DNA from: 66-474 sp964489055
GTDB lineage: Bacteria; Pseudomonadota; Gammaproteobacteria; Xanthomonadales; Rhodanobacteraceae
Direction of reading: 5' to 3'
Assembly (NCBI GenBank): GCA_964489055.1
Contig: CAZAXF010000001.1
Location: 1-64,000 of the forward strand
Length of the DNA: 64,000 nucleotides
Shown: piece after piece, positions 9,274 to 18,176 of the stretch
Numbering within the stretch: the stretch's first letter is position 1
How the letters are laid out: the number at the start of each line of letters is the position of its first letter
The notes under the pieces: generated by a model
The model's input: the letters and a program-made list of their open reading frames with translations, nothing else
Databases searched by the model: none
Told to the model about the DNA's origin: nothing
Position numbers and translations under genes: made by a program

Positions 9274-9574
9274 GCCGCCGCGCATCCGCGTGTCGGTGGT
9301 GCATGCCGAACCGGAGCGCGTGTTCGAGGCCGAGCTGTCACTGCCCGGGGGCGCGACGGTTGCCGAGGCGATCGAGGCGTCCGGCATCCGGGACGCGCGG
9401 CCGGATGTTGAAATCCGCGACGACCGGATCGGCGTGTTCGCGCGCAGGGTGCGGCTCGATACCCGTTTGCGCGACGGCGATCGCGTAGAGATCTATCGTC
9501 CGCTGAAGATCGATCCGAAGGAAGCCCGGCGGAAACGGGCAAGGGACAATCGGTCCGCGCATGAACGCAAATGA
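9266..9574 (+). CDS. rnfH: RnfH family protein (UPF0125)
   Basis: A small 102-residue protein with a ubiquitin-like beta-grasp fold, usually called RnfH although its link to the Rnf complex is not established. It starts MAEPPRIRVSVVHAEPERVF and contains the family core DDRIGVFARRVRLDTRLRDGDRVEIYRPL, followed by a basic tail KEARRKRARDNRSAHERK. The ATG lies inside the end of ratA (8-bp overlap), so the two are probably co-translated. The usual partnership of ratB (rnfH) with ratA in gammaproteobacteria supports the call. Confidence 0.9.
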   Translation: MAEPPRIRVSVVHAEPERVFEAELSLPGGATVAEAIEASGIRDARPDVEIRDDRIGVFARRVRLDTRLRDGDRVEIYRPLKIDPKEARRKRARDNRSAHERK

Positions 9575-9743
9575 ACGCGAAGCTCCTGCTTTCCGGAGTC
9601 CGGTGGTGTGAGGTGCGCTGCGTTCGCCGGGGTGCGAGCGGGCACGGATGCGCGAGCGCGGCGAAGACCTGGATTTCCCGTGCAATCACGTTTGCAGGCG
9701 GGCCGTTGGCCGTTGCCTTGCTCAGTCCGCTGGAGCGCTGCGA

Positions 9744-10178
9744 TCAGCCACCACCCTGCTTGCGCTTCTTTTCCAGCTCCTTCTGTTCGCGCTTGGTGAG
9801 GTTGGTCGGGTACAGCGGGCCGTACTTGTGCGCTTCCCCGAGCAGCTGTTGCGGCGTTTCCTTCATGAAATCGCCGGTGGTGCGCGTCAACAGGCCGTTG
9901 TTGAAATACAGCGTCAGGGTGCGTTCCTTGATCGCGCCCCCGCGCCGCTGCATGGTGGCGACGTAGTTCCACTGGTCCGGGTCGAACGGGCTGACCACCG
10001 AGGGCGAGCCGAGCAGCGCGATCACCTGCTGCTTGGTCAGGCCGGGCTTCAGCTCGGCCACCTTGTCGCCCAGCAGCAGGTTGCCCTGCTGGACATCGGG
10101 TTTGTAGATGGCGTTGCACGCGCCCAGCGCGAGCATGCAGGTGGCGGCGAGGAGCAGTGCGGAAACGGTCTTGCGCAT
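9744..10178 (-). CDS. bamE: Outer membrane assembly lipoprotein BamE (SmpA/OmlA)
   Basis: BamE is an outer-membrane lipoprotein of the BAM complex that folds beta-barrel proteins. The 144-residue precursor has a signal peptide ending LALGAC with the lipidated cysteine at position 21. The mature part includes YKPDVQQGNLL and the conserved LKPGLTKQQVIALLGSP of the SmpA/OmlA domain. The C-terminus is basic (KREQKELEKKRKQGGG). It is transcribed divergently from fur with an 89-bp gap, as bamE and fur are in Xanthomonas (omlA-fur). The ATG at 10178 gives a proper signal peptide; an upstream in-frame start would not. Confidence 0.95.
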   Translation of the reverse strand: MRKTVSALLLAATCMLALGACNAIYKPDVQQGNLLLGDKVAELKPGLTKQQVIALLGSPSVVSPFDPDQWNYVATMQRRGGAIKERTLTLYFNNGLLTRTTGDFMKETPQQLLGEAHKYGPLYPTNLTKREQKELEKKRKQGGG

Positions 10179-10209
10179 GGGATTCGATCGAACTCGGGAT
10201 CGTGAATGA

Positions 10210-10215
10210 TACACT
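10210..10215 (+). promoter_or_regulatory. Possible -10 element of the fur promoter
   Basis: TACACT sits in the bamE-fur divergent gap, preceded after a 16-bp spacer by TCGAAC, a weak -35 match. It lies 53 bp upstream of the fur start codon. This is a consensus match only, and no Fur box could be identified with confidence around it. Confidence 0.35.
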
Positions 10216-10267
10216 AGCCATGGCCTTGGCTGGTTCACAGACAGCCAGCCGCCACCGGAGTTCAGTC

Positions 10268-10672
10268 ATGGAATCCCAGGAACTGCGCAACGCCGGGCTG
10301 AAGGTGACCCACCCGCGCATCCGCGTACTGGAAATCCTCGACCGCAGTCACGATCACCTTACGGCCGAGGACATCTACAAACTGTTGCTGGAAGAGTCCG
10401 AGGACATCGGCCTGGCAACGGTCTACCGCGTGCTGACCCAGTTCGAAGCCGCCGGCCTCGTGATCAAGCACAACTTCGAGGGTGGGCAGGCGGTGTACGA
10501 GATGGATCGCGGCCAGCACCACGACCACATGATCGACGTGACCACCGGCAAGGTCATCGAATTCGTGAACGAGGAAATCGAACGCCTGCAGCGCGAGATC
10601 GCCACCGGGCACGGTTACGAAATCGTCGACCACAGCCTGGTGCTGTACGTGCGGCCGAAGAAGAAAACGTGA
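10268..10672 (+). CDS. fur: Ferric uptake regulator Fur
   Basis: Fur is the cytoplasmic Fe(II)-dependent repressor of iron-uptake genes. The 134-residue protein has an N-terminal winged helix (LRNAGLKVTHPRIRVLEILD, then GLATVYRVLTQFEAAGLV) and a C-terminal dimerisation domain with the metal-binding GQHHDHMIDV. The two CxxC motifs that bind structural zinc in E. coli Fur are absent; no cysteine is visible in the protein. From memory, Xanthomonas Fur has the same substitution (HHDHMVDV). It is monocistronic and divergent from bamE. Just after its stop codon a run of GGGACTC heptamers begins. Confidence 0.96.
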   Translation: MESQELRNAGLKVTHPRIRVLEILDRSHDHLTAEDIYKLLLEESEDIGLATVYRVLTQFEAAGLVIKHNFEGGQAVYEMDRGQHHDHMIDVTTGKVIEFVNEEIERLQREIATGHGYEIVDHSLVLYVRPKKKT

Positions 10673-10673
10673 A

Positions 10674-10697
10674 TCGGGACTCGGGACTCGGGACTCG
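10674..10697 (+). repeat. GGGACTC heptamer run after fur
   Basis: About three tandem copies of the 7-bp unit GGGACTC begin one base after the fur stop codon. The same family ends recN 220 bp further on and recurs at many places in the window. The rest of the fur-recN gap (to 10915) shows no gene or convincing terminator. Confidence 0.85.
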
Positions 10698-10915
10698 ATG
10701 GAGCGGAGGCGTGCGCTTTTGGGTCCCGGCTTTCTCTCGGGAAGACGTTTGCTCCTGCACCAGTGCGCGGAATCGCGACGCATGACCCCGCATGAGAGGC
10801 TGCGTGCAGGGGCGCCAAAAATCCCGTTGGCCTCGTCCGCTTCGCCTCAAGAAGGGCCGCCAATCGAGCAGGTGCGAACGTCATGCGCCCGGCGCACGCC
10901 ACGTCGCCGCGCGCT

Positions 10916-12613
10916 TCAATGAGTCCCGTCTCCCGATTCCCGATTCCCGGCTTTTTCCAGCATCCGCTCCGCATGCGCGCGCGTCTCGCCGTCGATCTCG
11001 ACGCCGCCCAGCATGCGCGCAAGCTCTTCCTTGCGGCCATTGTTGTCCAGCACCACGACCTGGGTGCGGGTGGCGTCGCCTTCGACGATCTTGTTGACGC
11101 TCAGGTGCGCGTGGCCCTGCGCCGCGACCTGCGGCAGGTGGGTGACGCACAACACCTGGCAGCGCGAACCCAGCGCGCGCAATTTCGTGCCGACGACTTC
11201 TGCAACCGCGCCGCCGATCCCGGCGTCGACCTCGTCGAATACCATCGTGCCAACGGCATCGGTCCCCAGCGCGGCGACTTCGATGGCAAGCGCGATGCGC
11301 GAAAGTTCGCCGCCGGATGCAACCTTGCGCAGGGGGCGCAGCGGCATGCCCGGGTTGGCGCTGACCGTGAACTCGCATCGCTCGCGGCCGTCGGGGTCCG
11401 GTTCTCCGGAAAAATGCGGTTGCAGATCCACCGCGAACGAGCCGCCTTCCATGCCCAGTTCGCCCATCAGGCCCGTGACGTCCTTGCCCAGTTTTTTCGC
11501 GGCCAGGGCGCGTCGTTCCGAGAGTGCGGTGGCGGCGGCGCCGTAGTCGGTGAAGCATTGCTTGCGCTCGGTCGCGAGCCTGGCCAGCGCCTCGCCGGCG
11601 TCCTCCAGTGATTGCAGTTCGGCGCGCAGCTTCGCGGCATGTTCGTGGAGTTCGACGGCCGGCACACGATAACGCCGCGAGAGATCGTGCAGGGCGGTGA
11701 GGTGTGCGTCCGCCTCCGCGTAGCGCTCCGGGTCGAGATCGAGATCCTGCGCGTGGCGCGACAGTGCATCGGCGGCTTCCCCGAGCTGGATGCGTGCACT
11801 CTCGAGCATGTCGACGGTCGCGCCGAGCGATGGATCGAGCTCGGCCAGCCGTTCCAGCTCGGAATGGGCGCGCGCAACGACGTGTACCGCAGAAGATTCG
11901 CCATCGCCGTCCAGCGATTCGGCCAGTCCCGCGGTACCCTCGGCCAGGCGGCCGGCATTGGCGAGGCGCTTGTGGCTGGCCTCGAGTTCCGCCAGCGCGT
12001 CGGGCGGCAGGGCCCATTTTTCCAGTTCGCCGATTTCGTGACGCAACAGCGCGATGCGCGATTCGCGATCCTCGCCGCCGGACAGCTCGCGTTCGCGCGC
12101 CACGATGTCGCGAAAACGCCGCGCCAGCTCCCTGGTCCTGGCAACTGCGGCCGCGTTGTCGCCGAACGTGTCCAGCATCCGCAACTGCGCGGAGCGATCC
12201 AGCAGGGCCTGATGCTCGTGCTGGCCGTGGATCTCCACCAGCATCGTGGCCAGTTCCGACAGTTGCGCGAGTGTCGCGGACCGGCCGTTGAGCCACGCAC
12301 GCGAGCCGCCTTCGGCCACAATCACGCGGCGCATCGAACAGGTTGCGCCTTCCTCGTCGAGCGCCTGGTCGGCCAGCCAGTCGCGCGCTTGGGGAGTCGC
12401 GGTGAGATCGAATTCGGCGGCAAGCTCGGCACGCTCGCAGCCGGCGCGCACCATGCCCGAGTCGGCGCGCGTGCCCGCCAGCAGCAGCAGCGCATCGACC
12501 AGCAACGATTTGCCGGCGCCGGTTTCACCGGTGACCACCGTGAGGCCGGAACCGAATTCGATTTCGGCCGCCTCGACCACGGCGAAGTTGCGCACGGAGA
12601 GCTGGGTGAGCAT
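10916..12613 (-). CDS. recN: DNA repair protein RecN
   Basis: RecN is an SMC-like ATPase that tethers DNA ends during double-strand-break repair. The 565-residue protein starts MLTQLSVRNFAVVEAAEIEF and has Walker A GETGAGKS at about residues 29-36, a long central coiled coil, and the C-terminal ABC signature and Walker B region (ASGGELSRIALAIE, then FDEVDAGIGG). Length matches the family (about 555). The frame is open far upstream over repeat DNA, but homology fixes the start at 12613. The last residues, GNRESGDGTH, are encoded by degenerate heptamer repeats, so the native C-terminus seems to have been replaced. Confidence 0.96.
   Translation of the reverse strand: MLTQLSVRNFAVVEAAEIEFGSGLTVVTGETGAGKSLLVDALLLLAGTRADSGMVRAGCERAELAAEFDLTATPQARDWLADQALDEEGATCSMRRVIVAEGGSRAWLNGRSATLAQLSELATMLVEIHGQHEHQALLDRSAQLRMLDTFGDNAAAVARTRELARRFRDIVARERELSGGEDRESRIALLRHEIGELEKWALPPDALAELEASHKRLANAGRLAEGTAGLAESLDGDGESSAVHVVARAHSELERLAELDPSLGATVDMLESARIQLGEAADALSRHAQDLDLDPERYAEADAHLTALHDLSRRYRVPAVELHEHAAKLRAELQSLEDAGEALARLATERKQCFTDYGAAATALSERRALAAKKLGKDVTGLMGELGMEGGSFAVDLQPHFSGEPDPDGRERCEFTVSANPGMPLRPLRKVASGGELSRIALAIEVAALGTDAVGTMVFDEVDAGIGGAVAEVVGTKLRALGSRCQVLCVTHLPQVAAQGHAHLSVNKIVEGDATRTQVVVLDNNGRKEELARMLGGVEIDGETRAHAERMLEKAGNRESGDGTH
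10921..10950 (+). repeat. Degenerate heptamer repeats forming the recN 3' end
   Basis: Degenerate units GAGTCCC, GTCTCCC, GATTCCC, GATTCCC on the plus strand code for the last residues of RecN on the minus strand. They belong to the same family as the intergenic heptamers, in inverted orientation to those after fur. Confidence 0.75.
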
Positions 12614-12723
12614 GGGGCCCGATTGTATGCGAACGCGGCCGGACTTACGGTGGCCGGCGGCTCCGTGGCCGGGATTCGTTGCCGGCGACCTTGCGGCGGT
12701 CCCTTTGCTCGGGGCGATTTGCC

Positions 12724-12795
12724 TCCCCCTTCGCTTGCGAAGGGGGATCGAGGGGATGGCTTTGCGCTCCGCCCGGCATCCCCCCGCCGCTCCGC
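12724..12795. repeat. 72-bp dispersed element, copy 1
   Basis: The element starts with a hairpin, CCCCTTCGCTTGCGAAGGGG, followed by a GC-rich body ending CCGCCGCTCCGCG. A second copy begins 218 bp downstream with only a few differences. It is non-coding and located between divergent promoters. Confidence 0.75.
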
Positions 12796-12941
12796 GCTGT
12801 TGCCAGGCTTGCGCATCCAGCGCTCGCCAGGCACCCCGGCCCTCGGCGTCCTGCCTCGGGCGTTCGAACCGGCGCGAACTGCCACCGGCAGTTCGCAAGC
12901 GCCAGTTCTCACCCCTTCGTTCCGAAGGGGGTGGTTTGGCT

Positions 12942-13014
12942 TCCCCTTCGCTTGCGAAGGGGGATCGAGGGGGATGGCTTTGCGCTCCGTCCGGCATCCC
13001 CCCGCCGCTCCGCG
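12942..13014. repeat. 72-bp dispersed element, copy 2
   Basis: This is the second copy of the element at 12724, with the same leading CCCCTTCGCTTGCGAAGGGG hairpin and the same tail. Extra partial hairpins of the form CCCCTTCG-TTCC-GAAGGGG flank it at about 12911 and 13021, suggesting a cluster of related palindromes. Confidence 0.75.
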
Positions 13015-13069
13015 GCGACCCCCTTCGTTCCTCCGAAGGGGGTGTCTTGTGGGCCGCCATCGTTTACCC

Positions 13070-13155
13070 GGTCCCCGGTCCCCGGTCCCCGGTCCCGAGT
13101 CCCGAACCCCGAGCCCCGAGCCCCGAGTCCCGAGTCCCGAGTCCCGAGTCCCGAG
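13070..13155 (+). repeat. Heptamer tract (GGTCCCC grading into GAGTCCC)
   Basis: About twelve tandem 7-bp units run from GGTCCCC variants on the left to GAGTCCC units on the right. The gradual change of unit suggests expansion by slippage or unequal exchange. The tract runs into the 95-bp inverted repeat that starts at 13148. Confidence 0.9.
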
Positions 13156-13242
13156 AAACTCGCCGCATCCTGCGGCTCGCCCTTCGGGCCGTCGGCTGCG
13201 CCGACGTTCGCTCCGGCATCCTGCCTCCGCAGTCCGAGTCCC
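13148..13242 (+). repeat. 95-bp repeat, copy A (inverted partner at 19301)
   Basis: This 95-bp sequence begins GTCCCGAGAAACTCGCCGC and ends GCAGTCCGAGTCCC. Its reverse complement occurs at 19301-19395 with one mismatch by my reading. The two copies lie in inverted orientation on either side of hrcA-grpE-dnaK-dnaJ. Each is bordered by heptamer units, which suggests that the 95-bp core and the heptamers move or amplify together. Confidence 0.9.
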
Positions 13243-13253
13243 GAGTCCCACAG

Positions 13254-13282
13254 TTGCATTTCCCGCCCCGCGACCGTATTGA
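13254..13282 (+). promoter_or_regulatory. Candidate sigma-70-type hrcA promoter
   Basis: TTGCAT at 13254 and TATTGA at 13277 are separated by 17 bp, a good sigma-70 geometry. Initiation about seven bases past the -10 would fall on or next to the hrcA ATG at 13289, so the transcript could be leaderless. No Shine-Dalgarno is visible before that ATG. This is consensus matching only. Confidence 0.4.
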
Positions 13283-13288
13283 TGATGC

Positions 13289-14347
13289 ATGTCCGAAACT
13301 TCCGGCCCGCCCATCGACGCCCGCGCGCGCCAGTTGCTGCGTACGCTGATCGCCCGGTACCTGCATGAAGGTCAGCCGGTCGGGTCACGCACGCTGGCGC
13401 GTTCGTCCGGGCTCGATGTCAGCCCGGCGACGGTGCGCAACATCATGGCCGACCTGGAAGAGTTGGGGCTGATAGCCTCACCGCATACTTCGGCCGGGCG
13501 CATCCCGACGGTGCGCGGCCTGCGCCTGTTCGTCGACAGCCTGCTGGAACTGAAGCCGTTGCCGCGCGACGCGATGCGGCAGATCCAGCGCGAACTGCCG
13601 CGCGAATCAGCCACCTCGCGCGAACTGCTGGACAGCGCATCGACGCTGCTTTCGGCGATGACGCATTTCGTGGGACTGGTCACGGTACCGGGTGCGACCG
13701 ATGCGCCGCTCAAGCAGATCGAGTTCGTGTCCATCGGCGCGCGCCGGGTGCTGGCGATCCTGGTGTTCGCGGATGGCCAGGTGCAAAACCGCGTGCTCAA
13801 TCCCAGCCACCGCTTCGACGCGCGCGCGCTCGAGCACGCCGCCAACTATCTCAATACCCACTATGCCGGGTTGCGCCTGGACGAGATCCGGAACCGCGTA
13901 CTGGCCGAACTGCGCGCGGCGGGCAGCGAGCTGAACCGCCTGCTGGACACGGCCGTGGAAGTGGCCGCCGGAACCTTTGCCCCGGAACCCGAGCCGGACA
14001 TGCTGGTCACCGGGCAGACCAACCTGATGGCGGACGGCGAGGGCACGCAGATCGAGACGCTGCGCGACCTGTTCGATGCATTCCAGCGCAAACGCGAGTT
14101 GCTGGCGCTGCTGGAGGGCTGCGCGCGCGCGCCCGGCGTGCAATTGTTCATCGGCGAGGAATCGGGGCTGGAACCGCTCAAGGGCTACAGCCTGGTCGGT
14201 GCACCCTACGGCAGCGAAGGCCACGTGCTGGGCGCGATCGGGGTGATCGGGCCCACCCGCATGGCCTACCATTCCGTGATTCCGGTGGTGCAGGCAACGG
14301 CCCGGTTGCTTACCGATGCCTTGAATCGCGGCACGCCGGCCGCATAA
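13289..14347 (+). CDS. hrcA: Heat-inducible transcription repressor HrcA
   Basis: HrcA represses chaperone operons by binding CIRCE operators, and its activity depends on GroEL. The 352-residue protein has an N-terminal winged helix (ARARQLLRTLIARYLHEGQ, then VSPATVRNIMADLEELGLI) followed by the SAGRIPTVRGLRLFVDSL segment and the GAF-like C-terminal domain ending in the conserved GPTRMAYHSVIPVV. It is the first gene of the hrcA-grpE-dnaK block, the order known in Xanthomonas. I see no CIRCE site in this block, so its targets may be elsewhere, for example groESL. Confidence 0.96.
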   Translation: MSETSGPPIDARARQLLRTLIARYLHEGQPVGSRTLARSSGLDVSPATVRNIMADLEELGLIASPHTSAGRIPTVRGLRLFVDSLLELKPLPRDAMRQIQRELPRESATSRELLDSASTLLSAMTHFVGLVTVPGATDAPLKQIEFVSIGARRVLAILVFADGQVQNRVLNPSHRFDARALEHAANYLNTHYAGLRLDEIRNRVLAELRAAGSELNRLLDTAVEVAAGTFAPEPEPDMLVTGQTNLMADGEGTQIETLRDLFDAFQRKRELLALLEGCARAPGVQLFIGEESGLEPLKGYSLVGAPYGSEGHVLGAIGVIGPTRMAYHSVIPVVQATARLLTDALNRGTPAA

Positions 14348-14421
14348 CGTTTCCGGGTTGGAGCTTCGCGCGCGTCCCGTCCGGGCCGCGCGTCGGAGCC
14401 GTTCACGTTGCGAGGAACCAC

Positions 14422-14964
14422 ATGACCAAACCGAAGGAATCGCCCGAGCCGAGGCCGCAGGACGACGGAAAGAATGCGTCCGACGCGTCGCACGCCGATG
14501 AGCTGGAGAACCTCAGCCGCCAGCTCGCCGAGGCGGAAAGCAACCTCGCCGGCATGCGCGAGACGCTGCTGCGCGAGCGCGCCGACCTGGAAAACCAGCG
14601 CAAGCGCCTGCAGCGCGACATGGAACAGAGCATCCGGTTTGCCAATGAAAAACTGCTGCGTGCGCTGCTGCCGGTCTATGACGGGCTGGAAAGCGGCCTG
14701 GCGGTTGAAACCGCCGATGTCGGGGCGATGCGCGAGGGCCTGAGCCTGACCCTGAAATCACTGCTGAAAATTGCCGAGGACAACGGCCTCGAACAGGTCG
14801 ACCCGGTGGGCCAGCCGCTGGACCCGGAGCGCCACCATGCCGTCAGCGTGGTCGAGGCGCCGGACCACGAGCCGGGCACGGTGGTCAGCGTGATGCAGAA
14901 AGGCTACGTGCTGAACGGGCGGCTGCTCAGGCCGGCGCTTGTTACGGTGGCAAAGGACTCGTAG
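14422..14964 (+). CDS. grpE: Nucleotide exchange factor GrpE
   Basis: GrpE releases ADP from DnaK and acts as a thermosensor in the chaperone cycle. The 180-residue protein has an acidic, disordered N-terminus (about 30 residues), a long coiled coil (ELENLSRQLAEAESNLAGMR through the FANEKLLRALLPVYDGLESG region) and the C-terminal beta domain with VDPVGQPLDPERHHAVSVVE and GYVLNGRLLRPALVTV. It lies 74 bp after hrcA with a GAGGA ribosome-binding site. The sequence GTAGGGGTCCGACCC overlaps its stop codon and could be the head of a REP-like hairpin. Confidence 0.97.
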   Translation: MTKPKESPEPRPQDDGKNASDASHADELENLSRQLAEAESNLAGMRETLLRERADLENQRKRLQRDMEQSIRFANEKLLRALLPVYDGLESGLAVETADVGAMREGLSLTLKSLLKIAEDNGLEQVDPVGQPLDPERHHAVSVVEAPDHEPGTVVSVMQKGYVLNGRLLRPALVTVAKDS

Positions 14965-15033
14965 GGGTCCGACCCTGACCCGGTTTTGGGTGGCGGGTTC
15001 GGTGGAACCTGATCGCGGCTTCCGCCGCTCCTA

Positions 15034-15058
15034 CTTGAGATAGCGCAGCCAACCCCCA
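15034..15058 (+). promoter_or_regulatory. Candidate sigma-32 heat-shock promoter for dnaK
   Basis: CTTGAG at 15034 and CCCCCAGTT at 15053 are 13 bp apart. This closely follows the sigma-32 consensus CTTGAA-N13-17-CCCCAT. It lies about 55 bp upstream of the dnaK start, the expected place, and would allow dnaK induction separately from hrcA-grpE. Confidence 0.65.
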
Positions 15059-15112
15059 GTTTGTGTTCAAGATTCGATGGCCAATGGCCGCAACCAATCC
15101 AGGAGCTGAAAC

Positions 15113-17062
<1,950 letters not shown>

Positions 17063-17113
17063 GTAGGTGAAGAGTCAGTACGTGAAGAGTGAGTAAGTGA
17101 AGGGTCAGTAAGA
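17063..17113 (+). repeat. Imperfect tandem repeat after dnaK
   Basis: Three imperfect copies of GTGAAGAGTCAGTA-like units follow the dnaK stop codon directly. They have no coding potential, and their base composition is clearly less GC-rich than their surroundings. Confidence 0.7.
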
Positions 17114-17121
17114 GCCGCAAG

Positions 17122-17155
17122 GTAGTCGCGAGTCGGGGCACAGCCCCGACTCGCG
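17122..17155 (+). repeat. GTAG-headed perfect hairpin
   Basis: GTAG is followed by a 13-bp perfect stem (CGCGAGTCGGGGC pairing with GCCCCGACTCGCG) and an ACA loop. The tetranucleotide head and hairpin resemble REP elements associated with RAYT transposases. It lacks a T-tract, so a role as intrinsic terminator is doubtful, although it could protect the dnaK mRNA 3' end. Confidence 0.65.
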
Positions 17156-17171
17156 CAAATGGGGAAATCCG

Positions 17172-17582
17172 GTGTCTCGACCACATCACGAGCTGGTGGC
17201 TTGGCAGCAAGCGATGGAACTGGCGCGTGAGGTTTATGCGCTATCGAACCACTTTCCCGCGGAAGAGCGGTTCGGACTGTGCGCACAGATTCGACGATCC
17301 GCCGTCAGTGTCCCCTCCAACATCGCCGAAGGGTGCGCACGTGGGAGTCCGCGCGAGTTCCTGCAGTTCTTGTACATCGCCCGGGGCTCCTTGTCGGAGG
17401 TTGAAACGCAATTGCGTTTGGCGAGCGATTTCGGCTTTTGTGATTGCGCCGACGCATTGCAGCACGTCGAGGCATTGTTTGCGTTGATGGGTGGTTTGAT
17501 CAAATCGCAACAAAGGCGTACTGGCGCTTCACAGGCAGCGAAGCTGCGGACTGACAGGCCGCGCAGCGGCCGACTGGCGTAA
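17172..17582 (+). CDS. Four-helix-bundle protein of the S23/IVP family
   Basis: This 136-residue protein belongs to the four-helix-bundle family first seen as ORFs in 23S rRNA intervening sequences. Family hallmarks are HHELVAWQQAMELAREVY, AQIRRSAVSVPSNIAEGCARG and EFLQFLYIARGSLSEVETQL. Its function is unknown; related proteins also accompany diversity-generating retroelements. It starts with GTG after a GGGGAAAT purine stretch. The C-terminal 25 residues look unrelated to the family and may be read-through of a former intergenic end. Its place between dnaK and the dnaJ cistron is unusual and suggests insertion. Confidence 0.85.
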   Translation: MSRPHHELVAWQQAMELAREVYALSNHFPAEERFGLCAQIRRSAVSVPSNIAEGCARGSPREFLQFLYIARGSLSEVETQLRLASDFGFCDCADALQHVEALFALMGGLIKSQQRRTGASQAAKLRTDRPRSGRLA

Positions 17583-17588
17583 CATCAC

Positions 17589-18176
17589 ATGCACAAGGGG
17601 CGAATGGAAGCCTTCACCGACGGAGTGATCGCCGTGATCATCACGATCATGGTGCTGCAGCTGAAGCTGCCCCGCGAGGCGAGCTGGCACGGCCTGCTCT
17701 CGGACGCGCCGGTGTTCATGAGCTATGTATTGAGCTTTGCCTACGTCGGCATCTACTGGAACAATCACCACCACATGCTGCAGGCGGTCGAGCGCGTGAA
17801 CGGCAAGGTGCTGTGGGCCAACCTGTTCCTGTTGTTCTGGTTGTCGCTGTTTCCCTTCACCACCAACTGGCTGAATGAGTCGCACCCGATGCCGGCGCCC
17901 GTGCCGACCGCGGTGTACGGCATCGTGCTGTTGCTGGCGGCGCTGGCATGGATTCCGCTGCTGCGCTCGCTGATCGCCGTCAATGGCGGTACGGACAGCC
18001 GGCTGGGCAGGGCGCTGAAGGGCGACTGGAAGACCGTCGTTTCGCCGATCGGTTACGTTGCCGCCATTGTGTTGGCGTTTTTCGCGCCAATATTGTCTTG
18101 CGTGATCTACGCCGTCGTCGCGGCGCTGTGGTTCATCCCCGACCGTCGTCTGGAAAACATGACATCCGAAGCATGA
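17589..18176 (+). CDS. TMEM175-family (DUF1211) predicted potassium channel
   Basis: A 195-residue membrane protein with five to six hydrophobic segments. The N-terminal RMEAFTDGVIAV matches the R-x-x-x-F-S/T-D-G-V-x-A signature of bacterial TMEM175, a tetrameric potassium-selective channel family without the classical filter. A second marker is YVGIYWNNHHHMLQAV. It begins 6 bp after the S23-like gene and its stop overlaps the dnaJ start by 4 bp (ATGA), so it is transcribed and probably translated together with dnaJ. The potassium-channel function is inferred from the family only. Confidence 0.85.
   Translation: MHKGRMEAFTDGVIAVIITIMVLQLKLPREASWHGLLSDAPVFMSYVLSFAYVGIYWNNHHHMLQAVERVNGKVLWANLFLLFWLSLFPFTTNWLNESHPMPAPVPTAVYGIVLLLAALAWIPLLRSLIAVNGGTDSRLGRALKGDWKTVVSPIGYVAAIVLAFFAPILSCVIYAVVAALWFIPDRRLENMTSEA

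Larger units (their letters stand above)
12614..13288. other. Repeat-filled recN-hrcA intergenic region
   Basis: This 675-bp divergent gap has no gene that I can support. Reading left to right it holds two related copies of an approximately 72-bp element, a long heptamer tract, one copy of the 95-bp inverted repeat, and a possible hrcA promoter at its right end. Long open frames cross it only because the repeats lack stop codons, and no family resemblance is seen in them. No CIRCE operator (TTAGCACTC-N9-GAGTGCTAA) is visible. Confidence 0.85.

Noticed and set aside
12614..13282. Long open frames in the recN-hrcA region
   Set aside because: They are translated repeats and change family with every repeat unit. 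No conserved protein signal is seen.
13200..15112. CIRCE operator in the hrcA-grpE-dnaK block
   Set aside because: No TTAGCACTC-N9-GAGTGCTAA or near match was seen upstream of hrcA, grpE or dnaK.
17172..17582. A 23S rRNA intervening sequence, suspected from the S23-like protein
   Set aside because: No rRNA sequence surrounds the gene, so the protein is a free-standing family member.
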